Positions 46,846-57,079 of a DNA stretch of 64,000 bases are shown here, in pieces (position 1 is the stretch's first letter; each line of letters opens with the position of its first letter). The DNA lies in contig NC_058046.1 in NCBI RefSeq assembly GCF_020085105.1, positions 29,689,175 through 29,753,174 on the forward strand, read 5' to 3'. Under the pieces are notes generated by a model. It did not search any database, had not been told where the DNA came from, and saw only the letters and a program-made list of their open reading frames with translations. This DNA comes from Siniperca chuatsi. Taxonomy: Eukaryota; Chordata; Actinopteri; Centrarchiformes; Sinipercidae. The position numbers were made by a program, and so were the translations under genes.

Positions 46846-47520
46846 GATTTTTATCCCTAGAAAATGTTACAGCTGATTTTTACTGTATCACAGAGAAAAA
46901 ATACTTCGTCACAGTGAAGACAGAGAAACAGTTGGAAACACAGAACAAACCACTGATGTAAAACTCTTTGAAGTCGACACTTATTATGATGTGAAGGAAC
47001 ATTAAGGAGGTGTGTATTTGTGTTTGTGATTAATTATGATTTGCTCATTTGAGCTTTTACATCTATCCATATATGAAAATACTTTCAGAAACATTTCTTT
47101 GTTCATTGCTTTTGTTTATTGCTGATTACAGCTCTCACTATCTTTGGACTTTGTTTTATAGTTATTTTATTGCCTGACCTTTGGACTCCAAATTGGCACA
47201 TGTTCATCTTTCTGATTTCTGATCTTTTGTTTTTCTAGTTGGCAGAATTTAATTTATAGGGTCACACGAAGCAAAAATGTTTTTGTCTGTTTCACTTTCT
47301 TTATTTTCATTTCAAAACCCCTCAGAACTACTGTAAATACTAAAAACTATTCTTTCTTATTTAAGGTAAATTAGACTTAACAGGATTGTGTCAGATTATT
47401 ACAATATATAATCCAACTTTAGTATTTCTTTTCAGAGACACTCTGGTAATGTTGATGCTTGAAGAAGAAACCAACACTGAAGTTTGATGTTGAACATATT
47501 GGACAGCCTATAAGGAAAGT
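46838..47520. repeat. Segmental duplicate S2', partner of 34848-35580
   Basis: Starts at AGGTGAAGATTTTTATCCCT and follows the partner in order, with many indels. It marks the right edge of the duplicated block. Confidence 0.7.
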
Positions 47521-47942
47521 TCAAGCTTTGTTGCCCCCTTGTGAAAATGTCGAAAATGTGCAGAATCGTCTCCATAAATGCACTCAACATAATCTGCTCA
47601 CTATTTCATTTACAGTCATATTTATTATTGAGTTAGCTGATCTCAGTGTTTCCTAAACTTTGCTTTAAGTTTGTTCTAAGTAATTAATCAGATGACTGCT
47701 TTGTCCACACACACTTTTTAGTTACTATTTGCTTCATCAAAATTTGAACATCAACTTTTACCACTGGAGGTCGACAAAAGTTAAAATTTGTCTTTAAAGT
47801 TGTATTAAAACCCCTAAAACAGCTCACTAAATGCCTGAAACCTTTCTGTTGCAATGATTTTATGCATTGCAGGTGATTACACTGAAACATAAAGACATAT
47901 CTAGTATATCAGAACATATCTAACATGTCTCACTCTATGTAT

Positions 47943-48435
47943 GGTGACCGTAGTGGATGAATGTACTAACTTACTCAAGTACTGTACTTTAGTACAAATT
48001 TGAGGTACTTGTACTTTAATTGATTACTTATATTTTATGCTACTTTACACTTCTACTCCACTACATGTCAGAGGAAAATATTGCACTTTTTACTCCACTA
48101 AATTTATCTGAGAGCTAGTCACTATATACTTTTCAGATCAAGATTTTATACGTCAAATATCCGTTCATAAAATATGCATTATTATAGATGAAACCACCCA
48201 ACAGTATATACAGTAGTTCAAATTAGCTCTACCTTGACAACATTCAAGCTGCTTAGTAATGAATCAGGAATAAAATTCCAATAATAAATATATGATAAAT
48301 GTAACACTTTAAATGGAGCCATTTTGCATAATAAGTACTTTTACTTTAGGTACTTTAAGTACAATTTCCTAATTCTTATGTATTTTATTTACTCAAGTAA
48401 AAGATCTGAGAACTTCTTCCACCACTGGGTGACCG
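47943..48435. mobile_element. hAT-like non-autonomous element with 8-bp target duplication
   Basis: The element body is 47951-48427 (477 bp). The 8 bp GGTGACCG flank it perfectly at 47943-47950 and 48428-48435, the duplication length of hAT transposons. The right end reads TTCTTCCACCACTG (complement CAGTGGTGGAAGAA). The left end is TAGTGGATGAATGTAC, an imperfect inverted repeat. It has no coding capacity. The internal AAGTACTTTTACTTTAGGTA block links it to 19769-20273 and to 42872-42936. Confidence 0.8.
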
Positions 48436-48480
48436 CTGTATGTGCACGTGCAGGTTAGTACTTGCAGTAAAGAATACACT

Positions 48481-48507
48481 GTATGTATGTATGTATGTAT
48501 GTATGTG
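48481..48507. repeat. (ATGT)n microsatellite
   Basis: About six ATGT/GTAT tetranucleotide units. Confidence 0.85.
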
Positions 48508-50129
48508 TGCTCCAACAGCAGAACCAGACAGCCTTTCCTCAGCGTTATGGTGTCCTTGTTCTGCATTTGACCCCAAATGCAGCTCTCATTCCATGTAACA
48601 GTTAACCCAAGCTCTCCCCCAGGAACTCTGAATAACTGAATACACAAGCAGAGCCTCTACACTGAGGGTTAAGGTAGCAGATGTGAACAGAGACTGTGTT
48701 TGTTTCCAGCGTGTTACAGGCTAGCTGGAGAGAACTAGAGCTGCAGAAAGAGAAAGAGAGGAGGGGTGAGGAATGAATATTTGATTGTCTCCTCTCTGGT
48801 CCTGTGTGCTGCAATATTGATGGGATCCAGAGGCCTTGAGTCTGGCTCTCTCTGGCTCCCAGGTACATTAGCACACTAGCATACCTGAGCTCTCCCTGAC
48901 CTCCCAGTAGAGAAACCCAGTGTGGTATGAATATGATGATGACTATATGTGTCTGTATGTGTGCGTAGAGTACAAGTACATGTTTAGGTATTTACCTGAG
49001 TATTTAAACATCTTATGAAATGGATAATACTTTTTTTCTGTCTTTTTCTGTCAACTGTTATGCCAGTTATACCATAGAAACAGAAAGCATGTTTCTGATT
49101 GGATGGCAAGTGCCTGTTAATATTGTATATCAGTCTAAAGTCAACACTTTAACCGGCCTTTAAAGTAAGTGCACAATGTCTGTTAAACTGTAGGTAACCA
49201 TAGCAACAGCGTTTCAGTTTACAGCTTTGTTACCAGTAAAGTGGTGAAACGAGACCTAACAAAATCAAGAATGAATGATGAAAACACAGCTTTTCTTTTT
49301 CTGGTACGTGACCATGGTGTATGAATTATTACTCAGATATTTTTATCACATTTTCACAACATTAACCAGCAAACGAACATCTTCCAACAACCAACCAACA
49401 TCAAACGCAGCCCACGGCCGTCCCACACATAAAAAATCAAACACATCAATGGAGATTTGTTCACTTTTTAAAATGTAGCAGGAAAGGTTGCCATATCTTA
49501 TAAAACTTTTTGGTCGAACTTAGTGGTATGCTTAGCTGTTCAAGTTTGATGAGTGCCATAACATCCTCCACTCAGCATTTATGAGATGGTGGTTAAGTCT
49601 TTGTCCATTTGAGGAGAATCACTCGTCAAGCAAGCAATGTAGAGAAGGCCACAACTATAGCTTGACTGATGATGGTATATGAAGGAATTTCATTTCTATT
49701 TTTCTGTCTTATAGTAACTATTGAAATGGGCCATCTTCATGTTGCTTATTTTGTCCTAACAAGAGTGGAAAAACCAGGGTCCAGAAATTTACGATGATAT
49801 GAAACTGAGAAATGGAAGAAAAGTCTCACAGTTTTTGTATATCTACATGATGAATGACCTTAATAATGAATCAGCCAATAGTTTCAGTTACTTTTTATAA
49901 ATATTAAAATGTATAAAATCTGATCATGAATTTGTGGGCCAGCCAGCCAACTTCTCTCAACATATAAAACCTTCAGCTTGACTTCACCAACACTAAACTG
50001 GAGTAGGGGGATGGTTTTATTTAGCAACAACTTTGTTTCTATTTCACAAGGTCCTATGGTTGTGCTCCATGGGATTCAAATGTATTCATTTATTGGTAAT
50101 TAATTAGCTTTTCAGGACTAATTCATTTT

Positions 50130-50130
<1 letters not shown>
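48508..50130. other. Intergenic, no gene seen
   Basis: Only short open frames with no recognisable protein. The segment 48600-48900 is GC-richer, with GAGAGAGGAGGGG and CTCTCTGGCTCC patches, but I cannot assign a function. Confidence 0.45.

Positions 50131-50132
<2 letters not shown>

Positions 50133-50169
<37 letters not shown>
50133..50169. repeat. (AT)n microsatellite
   Basis: About 18 AT units in a gene-free stretch. Confidence 0.9.
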
Positions 50170-50170
<1 letters not shown>

Positions 50171-51690
50171 TATTAAAGGATATATTTAAATCCTTTAAAC
50201 CTGTGGTTTACCACATTCACATGTCCAACATGTGACTGCACTTACAGGACGGAAGGTGAAGGTGAGGAAAGACTTGTCATCCAAGTCAGGTGTACATGAT
50301 TTATCACCATGGGGCTTCCATCATAACTCATTTCATCTGGAGCTAAGTGAAAACCTTGAACACTGACTCTTCTGTTCACCTCTGCTCATACAGTGTGCGT
50401 TCACAATTCATGTCCATCAGTCTTTGGTCAATAAAATCCAAATCCAGAACTTTTCATCCAAAAATAAATAAAGGTATCTGTATTTTTGAATTTTAGCTCT
50501 TTAAGAACTCATTGCTGTTGTTTCTTAACTGTACTTCCTTAAGACCACCTGTCAATCATAAAGAGCATAATTGTGATCTTTTTTTCTTTCTGTTTACTTG
50601 TGATTAGATCTGACTATCTGTAGGTGGCACCATTTCATCTATCTGTTGCTGCTGCTGCTGCGCTACCATGTGTCATGTTCTGCTTTGTATTTAATTTCAT
50701 TACCTAAGTTTAAGCCTGTGCTGCATTACAATATTACGTTATATCATCTTACCATCAGCATTAAAATTTGATGCAAAGTGTCTCCCTCTGCACCCTCACA
50801 GAGCTCATCAACAGGGGTCAGAAGTTCAAATATGAGTTAATGCGCTTGACTATTGACATTTGAAGCTGTTGATGGGTTTTAAGTCTGTGTTGGGGTCACA
50901 TTTCTGTGCATGACACCTTCTTACCCTCCCCCGTCATCAACAGTGCAGAGAATAAGAAAAACCGGAGTGTATGCTCAGCAGGAGGCGCGCTGTAACTCAG
51001 CATGACTTTTAACTGTACTATTTTCTGCTCTCTTCTTCTCTCCTCTGTGGATTATACTGCCTCTCCTCACAGGAGATTTCCTACTCAAACTTCAAACTCA
51101 CTTCCATCCTCTAACTTTTTATATTCTTCCTTTCTTTTCTTCATCTTGCATGTGGCAGTTGACAGACTACATGCTATAGTGCACTCTTGATTATTAATCA
51201 GTCAGATGCAGGAGAAAATTGCAGTTTTATATTTTTACATTAACATCTGGCAAAGTTTACAGTCAACTACACCTGACTACTGGCTTTATCTATGGTTTTT
51301 TAAACTCTTAGAGGCTAGAATTAAGGTGCCATCATTCTTTACAAAACTAATTGTTACTTTTCATGTTTACAAACGAGTGCAACACTATAAATGCCTTCCA
51401 GGAGAGACTGAAAATGTGCTCTGTTATCACATATTTAAGTGATTATCATGTCTCCCCTGTCTTTATGACGACCAGATCTCTCACCGGCAGACCAAAAGTG
51501 ACCAGCTTGTCTGCCTGAAAACACCGGCTGACTGACATTAACACACCTTTACACACTTAACTTTCACTTTTGACTTGACTTGGTTAATAATTACACAGCT
51601 TTAACAAAGAGAAGAGTGAAAATGTTCTTTGTGATGGATCACCTCCTAAATCTCAAGCCAGTTTCTACAGATTTATTTTCATGGCCCAGT
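50170..51690. other. Intergenic, no gene seen
   Basis: I see only short frames without protein-like composition. The pyrimidine-rich 51020-51150 is not flanked by convincing exons. Confidence 0.45.
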
Positions 51691-51694
51691 AACA

Positions 51695-51740
51695 AAGGAG
51701 ATAAGACTTTATTGATCCCCAGAAGGAAAATAAGTAATAT
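51695..51740. repeat. LINE 3'-end scrap (TTTATTGATCCCC type)
   Basis: GACTTTATTGATCCCCAGAAGGAAAA resembles the 3' end of the LINE at 13190-13240 (TACTTTATTGATCCCCGAGG) and the scrap at 56285-56330. Confidence 0.6.
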
Positions 51741-51939
51741 AGCAGCACAGGAAACAGACTAAAGAGGCAGGTAGGGACAGGATACAGATAAGTAGAAAAA
51801 TATACATCCCAAATAAAGAATAAAGCAACATTAAAAAGCTATAGCCTATACAAAACACTTGACCAGTGTGCATAAATTGAACATATACTAAATGTTGCCA
51901 AAAGAACATCTCATATCAAAACGATGGGCATTAAGCTGT

Positions 51940-52260
51940 TGCTGATATTACAGCCTCCACTCTTCTGGTTACAGTTTTTTCTTTCCGCCAGCTACAGGGA
52001 TTAGCTCCCAGTTGGTGTTCTAGTTCATCCCAAAGGTGTTGGATGGGGATGAGGTCAAGGCTCTGAGCAGTCCGGTCAAGCTCTTCCACACTGGGAAAAC
52101 AATTTTTTTATGGACCTAGCTTTGTGCATGGGGGGCATTGTCATGTTTAAACAATTGTCTTCCTAAACTGTTGCCAAAGAATGAAAAACAGCCCCAGACC
52201 AAGAATACGCAAAAGTTTGCAGACAGGGGTGTCCCATACTTTTGGCCTTATAATGTATGT
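51940..52260 (-). mobile_element. Tc1/mariner transposase remnant
   Basis: On the minus strand the pieces HDNAP, then DRTAQSLDLIPIQHLWDELE and HQLGA match the C-terminal end of Tc1-like transposases, where the motif is usually QSPDLNPIENLWDEL. The element's end reads CATACTTTTGGCCTTATAATGTATG. Frame breaks separate the parts, so it is inactive. Confidence 0.75.
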
Positions 52261-52848
52261 GCAAAACAAATAGTGCAGCCTCCTGATTTTCCCGAACAAA
52301 GTGAGATACTAGATACATATGTAATATACTCTATATAACAGATGCATTAAAAAGTTTGAATCAAATATCAATGTTAAATACAAATACATACATGAATAAA
52401 TAAATAAATACATTGATGACATAATATAATAAGATAACATGAAACTAAAACCTGTGTAGCATACTTCAGAAAATGGTCGGCATTCATGTAAAAAAAGGCT
52501 AAAATATACAAAACCCTGGTAAGTATTGTTAAGGGTAAAGAACTGTGATACGCTAAAGAATGAACCACAAAAAGAGCCCTTCATCATTTACAGTGGAGTG
52601 GGCTGTAGTAAAAGAATGGAAGAGAGAAAGAAAGCAAGGGAAAGAGAAAGAGGGAGCATCTTTGGGGATTACCAGGTCATATTCGTGGAGGATCATAGTT
52701 CTTTTTAAACATGGCTGAATTATTCAACAGCTTTTGCTTCAGAAATCTTTCATTTTTTCTTTTTTCAGAAGAGCGCTGGGACACGTAAACCAAGGCCACC
52801 AGCGAAACACTCTTAGTTTTAGCTTAGAACACACATGCAAACTACAAC

Positions 52849-52851
<3 letters not shown>

Positions 52852-52929
<78 letters not shown>
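52852..52929. repeat. (CA)n microsatellite, about 39 units
   Basis: The longest dinucleotide run in the window and the first of a cluster extending to 53.9 kb. Confidence 0.95.
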
Positions 52930-52931
<2 letters not shown>

Positions 52932-53249
52932 AAACTGAATAAAATCACATATGGCACTATGGACTTCTATAAAACAGACCACCCTGAGGAATAACTAATG
53001 AACAACATCTGAACAAATGAGTTTGAGTTTGTTCCCCAATTAGAAATAATTTGTGTTTCAATGTGTGTGTACATTGTGTGTGTGCGCGTGTGTGTGTTGT
53101 TTTTCTGATGTACCAGGCATACAGCTTGGCAGACAGATGTGTAAAACAAACAACAGTGTGTTTAAGACAGCAAGGACGAGACAGGCAGCGCTACGTGACA
53201 ACACTGTGATCTGCAAAAGCCACCTGGAGCTGCCTTCCACACACAAAAC

Positions 53250-53471
53250 CACACACACACACACACTCAAACACACACACACACAGGCATTAGTTCATTA
53301 GTGCGCACACAGCAAGAATGAATGTAACAGAGTAAGCTTTTACACACACACACACACACACACATACATTCAAAAGCTTCTCAGTGATCCCTCAAGTAGG
53401 GAGACGGAGGAGGTGGAAAAAGACACTTGGCCCTTGGAGGACACTCATGTGTATGAAAAAAGGCAACCTGT

Positions 53472-53513
<42 letters not shown>

Positions 53514-53686
53514 TGCTTTAATGTCAAGGTCTGTTTTTTGTGACCGTGATTCTTGCTGATTCAAGGTGAGACTTCTTGGTTACCTTGTTTGCTTTCAAAT
53601 TTTGCAAAAACGTGATTTATTAAACATTTACAGTTGAGACATTTAGCTAATATGCGATGTGTGTTTGGAGCAGTTTTACATAACAT

Positions 53687-53732
<46 letters not shown>

Positions 53733-53880
53733 CTCAGGGCTTGCTGTTAATCTTCATATCCTCCCCTCATCATAATGAAGCACGCTGGAGAGCATGAAGT
53801 TCTGTTGTCCCTACTGATGTCAGTCATGAAAATCATCTTGTTCTTCCCTTCATTACACACACACACATACACACACTACT
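53250..53880. repeat. Cluster of further CA microsatellites
   Basis: Separate CA runs at about 53252-53286, 53344-53364, 53474-53509, 53690-53731 and 53856-53876, interspersed with unique sequence. A GT run on the opposite phase lies at 53062-53098. Confidence 0.9.
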
Positions 53881-54059
53881 CTACAGTTTCTTCAGGAGGG
53901 ACACTCTATCCGGCGTGGCTGAACGTCTGGACGGACGGCCAGACCAACAGATCCTCTGGACGGCTGGGTTTGTGTCACCAGCTGTCTTGGATGCATTAGC
54001 CTCCCAGACCGGATCGTCCCCCGGCTGAAATGGCAGCTTCGCTTCAGTCCCCTGGCGAG

Positions 54060-54130
54060 CTATGCATCATTAGCCGCCATCTTGGCCCTGACACTTGCTG
54101 TGTCCCTCAGAACTAGAGGGAGGCCGCGGA
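54060..54130. promoter_or_regulatory. GC-rich patch with YY1-type site
   Basis: GCCGCCATCTTGG at 54073-54085 matches the YY1 consensus within a locally GC-rich 53.9-54.15 kb segment. There is no linked gene, so this is only a candidate regulatory element. Confidence 0.25.
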
Positions 54131-54389
54131 CAGGCTGCGTGGAAGTGTGCTGTTGAAGTGAGGCTGCTTGTCATTATTTTAGTTCTGGCTGTGAAGCTCA
54201 GAATGAAATTATATAAGCCTACAAACTTGGTGAAGTTTTGTAAATAAACATATGATAGGATACAAAGTGATTCACTGCATATTCAGTTCATGAAGACCTT
54301 TTTTCCATTTGCAAAACCAATATTGTTTGTTTGGAATAAACAGAAGCAGAACTGGATAATTAACATAAGCAGTAAAAGCAATTGGTTGG

Positions 54390-54640
54390 TTCACCACTTT
54401 GACCCAGACTGAAATAGCTCAACAATTATTGCATGGATTGCCTTGAAATTTGGTGCAGATATTCATTGTCCCCTAGAGGGTGAGTCCTAGTGACTTGGTG
54501 ATCCCCTGACTTTTCTTCTAGTGCAACCATGAGGTCAACATTTGTTTTAAGTAAAATGTCTCAACAACTATTGGATGGATGGCCATAAAATTTGGTACAG
54601 ACATTCATATTCCCCTCAGGATGAATTATAATTCCATTTG
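54390..54640. repeat. Dispersed fish repeat, two tandem partial copies
   Basis: CAACAATTATTGCATGGATT and CAACAACTATTGGATGGATG are two diverged copies of the unit seen at 3965-4125. Confidence 0.6.
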
Positions 54641-55994
54641 CAACCCTTTAACGTCCCATATAGCACTATCATAAGGTCAAAATTTTAATTTGTCCAATAC
54701 TTTGATCTATAAGCAAATACTTGCAAAAGTAATCAGCCCCTAGCTGTTCTTTGTGTTTAGGTACAACAAGGGATCTCAGCATCAGATACTGTTAACAAAA
54801 AATTTAATCATATTAATAAACAACAATGAGATGGCACCAGATGAACACTAAATCCAATTCTTGCATAGCAGAGTTGTATGCAGGGTCAGAAAGTTGTCTC
54901 TTCCAAAGCCCTGGAGAGTTTCATTCAGCCCATGGTAATGTTGTTATGACGGCTGAGCTAATGCAGCATCCTGTCATGTTGTTGTGTGGCTGTTTCCCTC
55001 AGGAACTGTTGTGTGTGTGTTCTGAGTAGCTCACTAAAGAAGAGCAGAGGAAGGACGGGGGGGTTTATTACAGTACATTAAGAGAAGGATTATACTGACC
55101 ATGCTGACATCAACATGTTAGCTAATTGATGGGGGGGGGGATATACATGCTGTTTGCCAAATCCTCTTTGGGCTCAGACTGAATGAAACACTTACAGGGT
55201 GAATGAATGTCTACAAGTACATCGTCATAGACACTTACGCACAAGCGAGGATTAGTGGACTTCATGGCTCTGAAAAGTTGTATATGACCTGCAACTGTCA
55301 AATTAAAACCTGAGATGGGCCTGAACAGATTCTCAGGAAATTGACCTCAGTGGAGCCAAGTCCAGGAATTGACATCAGAGTAGAGTGATTGTCTGTTATG
55401 TTATCCAAAACTAAAATCTGATTACAAAAGAAATTAGGTAGTAAAACTTCTATTCCCTGGTTCATTTTGGTGTTAGAGAAGTGTAAAGTTTCTCTCTTGG
55501 AACAGTGACAATTGTTGTCTCCTTTGGCAGACAACAATGCAGAGAGTGCACAAATATAAAAAGGTTTATGGAGGTACTAACTCAAATAAAAACTCAGTAC
55601 TTGGAAAAAATGCAGCATTTTTAAATTAATCATGGAGCCACATTCAAGTTGGCCACTTTTTTTGGCTTTTGTTTGCCTGACTAAGTGCCCAGTCACACTG
55701 ATAAATGGAAAAGCAAAATTCATTTGTGCATCCTTGTTAAATAGGTGGTGTTGGAAGCTTGCGGACGTAGTGACGACTTGCGAGTCAAGATGGTTTGCAG
55801 TTGTTCAACTGCACAAATTTGTGTGCCCAAAGTTCACCAAAGTTGAACACTACGCAGAAGCAAAGTACAAATTTACCTCTCCTACGTAAGCAAATCGACT
55901 GAAATGAATTGATTTTGATTTGAAATTTATTGTAAATGCTGGTGTGAGTGAGGCCTAAAAATACAGGACATGTTGTTGATAATTGCAGGACTCC

Positions 55995-56100
55995 TTCTCA
56001 GCTTGTGTAGGAGCCAGTCAAGTCAATTTTATTTATATAGCCCAATATCACAAATTACAAGTTTGCCTCAAGGGGCTTTCAAAATGTTCCACAATTTCAA
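55995..56100. repeat. LINE/SINE 3'-end scrap (TTTATTTATATAGCCCAATA type)
   Basis: The sequence AATTTTATTTATATAGCCCA, then ATCACAAATTACAAGTTTGC and CTCAAGGGGCTTTC, is a common fish retroposon tail. Part of it recurs at about 61040-61070 (ATCACAAATTTGCCTCAAGG). Confidence 0.6.
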
Positions 56101-56277
56101 CACCCATAGCAATTTAAGTTGGACCTGACTCAAAACTGGGGTTGGCTAGAAAGTTTGTATCTGACTCAGGTTGTTTTCTCTGCTTTTTGGTTTCCCCAAA
56201 GACTTGTATCATGCGTGTACACATTAGCCACTTACTGTATATGGCTGTGCTGGCTAATGGTGGACTGGAGTCTTGAG

Positions 56278-56335
56278 GCAGAATCAGAAATCAGAAATAC
56301 TTTATTGATGCCCGAGGGGAAACTCTTTTCAGCAG
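56278..56335. repeat. LINE 3'-end scrap
   Basis: CAGAAATACTTTATTGATGC and CCGAGGGGAAACTC match the 3' end of the LINE at 13190-13250. Confidence 0.7.
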
Positions 56336-56539
56336 AGGCCTTATCTTGAGGAGGGTGTGACTCAGCATCAGTAGGTGTTACAGCAGCCTTCACCTGGATG
56401 TACCTCAATAAATAACTTTGATGAGTAATTTGGAGCAACAAGTTGACAGTCGATTTGTAGGTCACAAACTCAAGGCCAAGGCTCACAGCAGCTGTCTCGC
56501 TGTTACGGTACGACTCATGTAAAATTCATAGATAAACTA

Positions 56540-57076
56540 GCAACCTCTTCTTCACCCTGTCCTTCATACTCTCCTCTCTGCATTTCCTTTCTCTGCTCTC
56601 CTCTCCTTGTTTCCACTCCTTTCCTCTTGTCTTCACTCGTTGGCTCCTTTCTTCTCCTTTCCTTGTTTCCTCTCATGTCTCATCTCGTTGTTTCCTCTCC
56701 TTTCTTTGCCTCCTCCCCTCTGCTCTGCTTTCCTCTCCTTTTCTTGTTTCCTCTTTTGTCTCCTCTCCCCTCCTCTCCTTGTAGTCTCTCGTCTCCTCCC
56801 ATCTCCCTTCTTTGTTTTCCTCTCCCTGCCTCTTCTCCTCTGCTTTCTTTCCTTGTTTCTTCTCATTTTCTTGTTTCCTCTTCTATCTCCTCTCCACCTG
56901 TCCTCTCTTCTCTCCTTTTCGTGTTTCCTTTTTGTCTCCTCTCTCCTAAATTTCCTCTCTTCTGTCCTGCTTTCCTCTCTCCTCTCCTTTCTCGTTTCCT
57001 CTCCTCTTATCCCCTCTCCTCATTACCGCTCTCCTCTCCTTTTTACCTCTCCTCTTTCCTCTCCTCTTCTCTCGTC
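56540..57076. repeat. Pyrimidine-rich imperfect minisatellite, about 530 bp
   Basis: The plus strand is almost entirely C and T, built from diverged units of the form CTCTCCTTTTCTTGTTTCCT spaced about 35-45 bp apart. It ends abruptly at CTCTCGTCCAG. Open frames read through it on both strands only because stops are rare in such DNA; they are not genes. Confidence 0.85.
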
Positions 57077-57079
57077 CAG

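Noticed and set aside
48602-48874. 90-codon minus frame
   Set aside because: Low-complexity Ser-rich content from a GA-rich patch, with no family signal.
53775-53999. 74-codon plus frame starting MKHAGEHEV
   Set aside because: It contains CA-repeat-derived residues and has no similarity or splice context.
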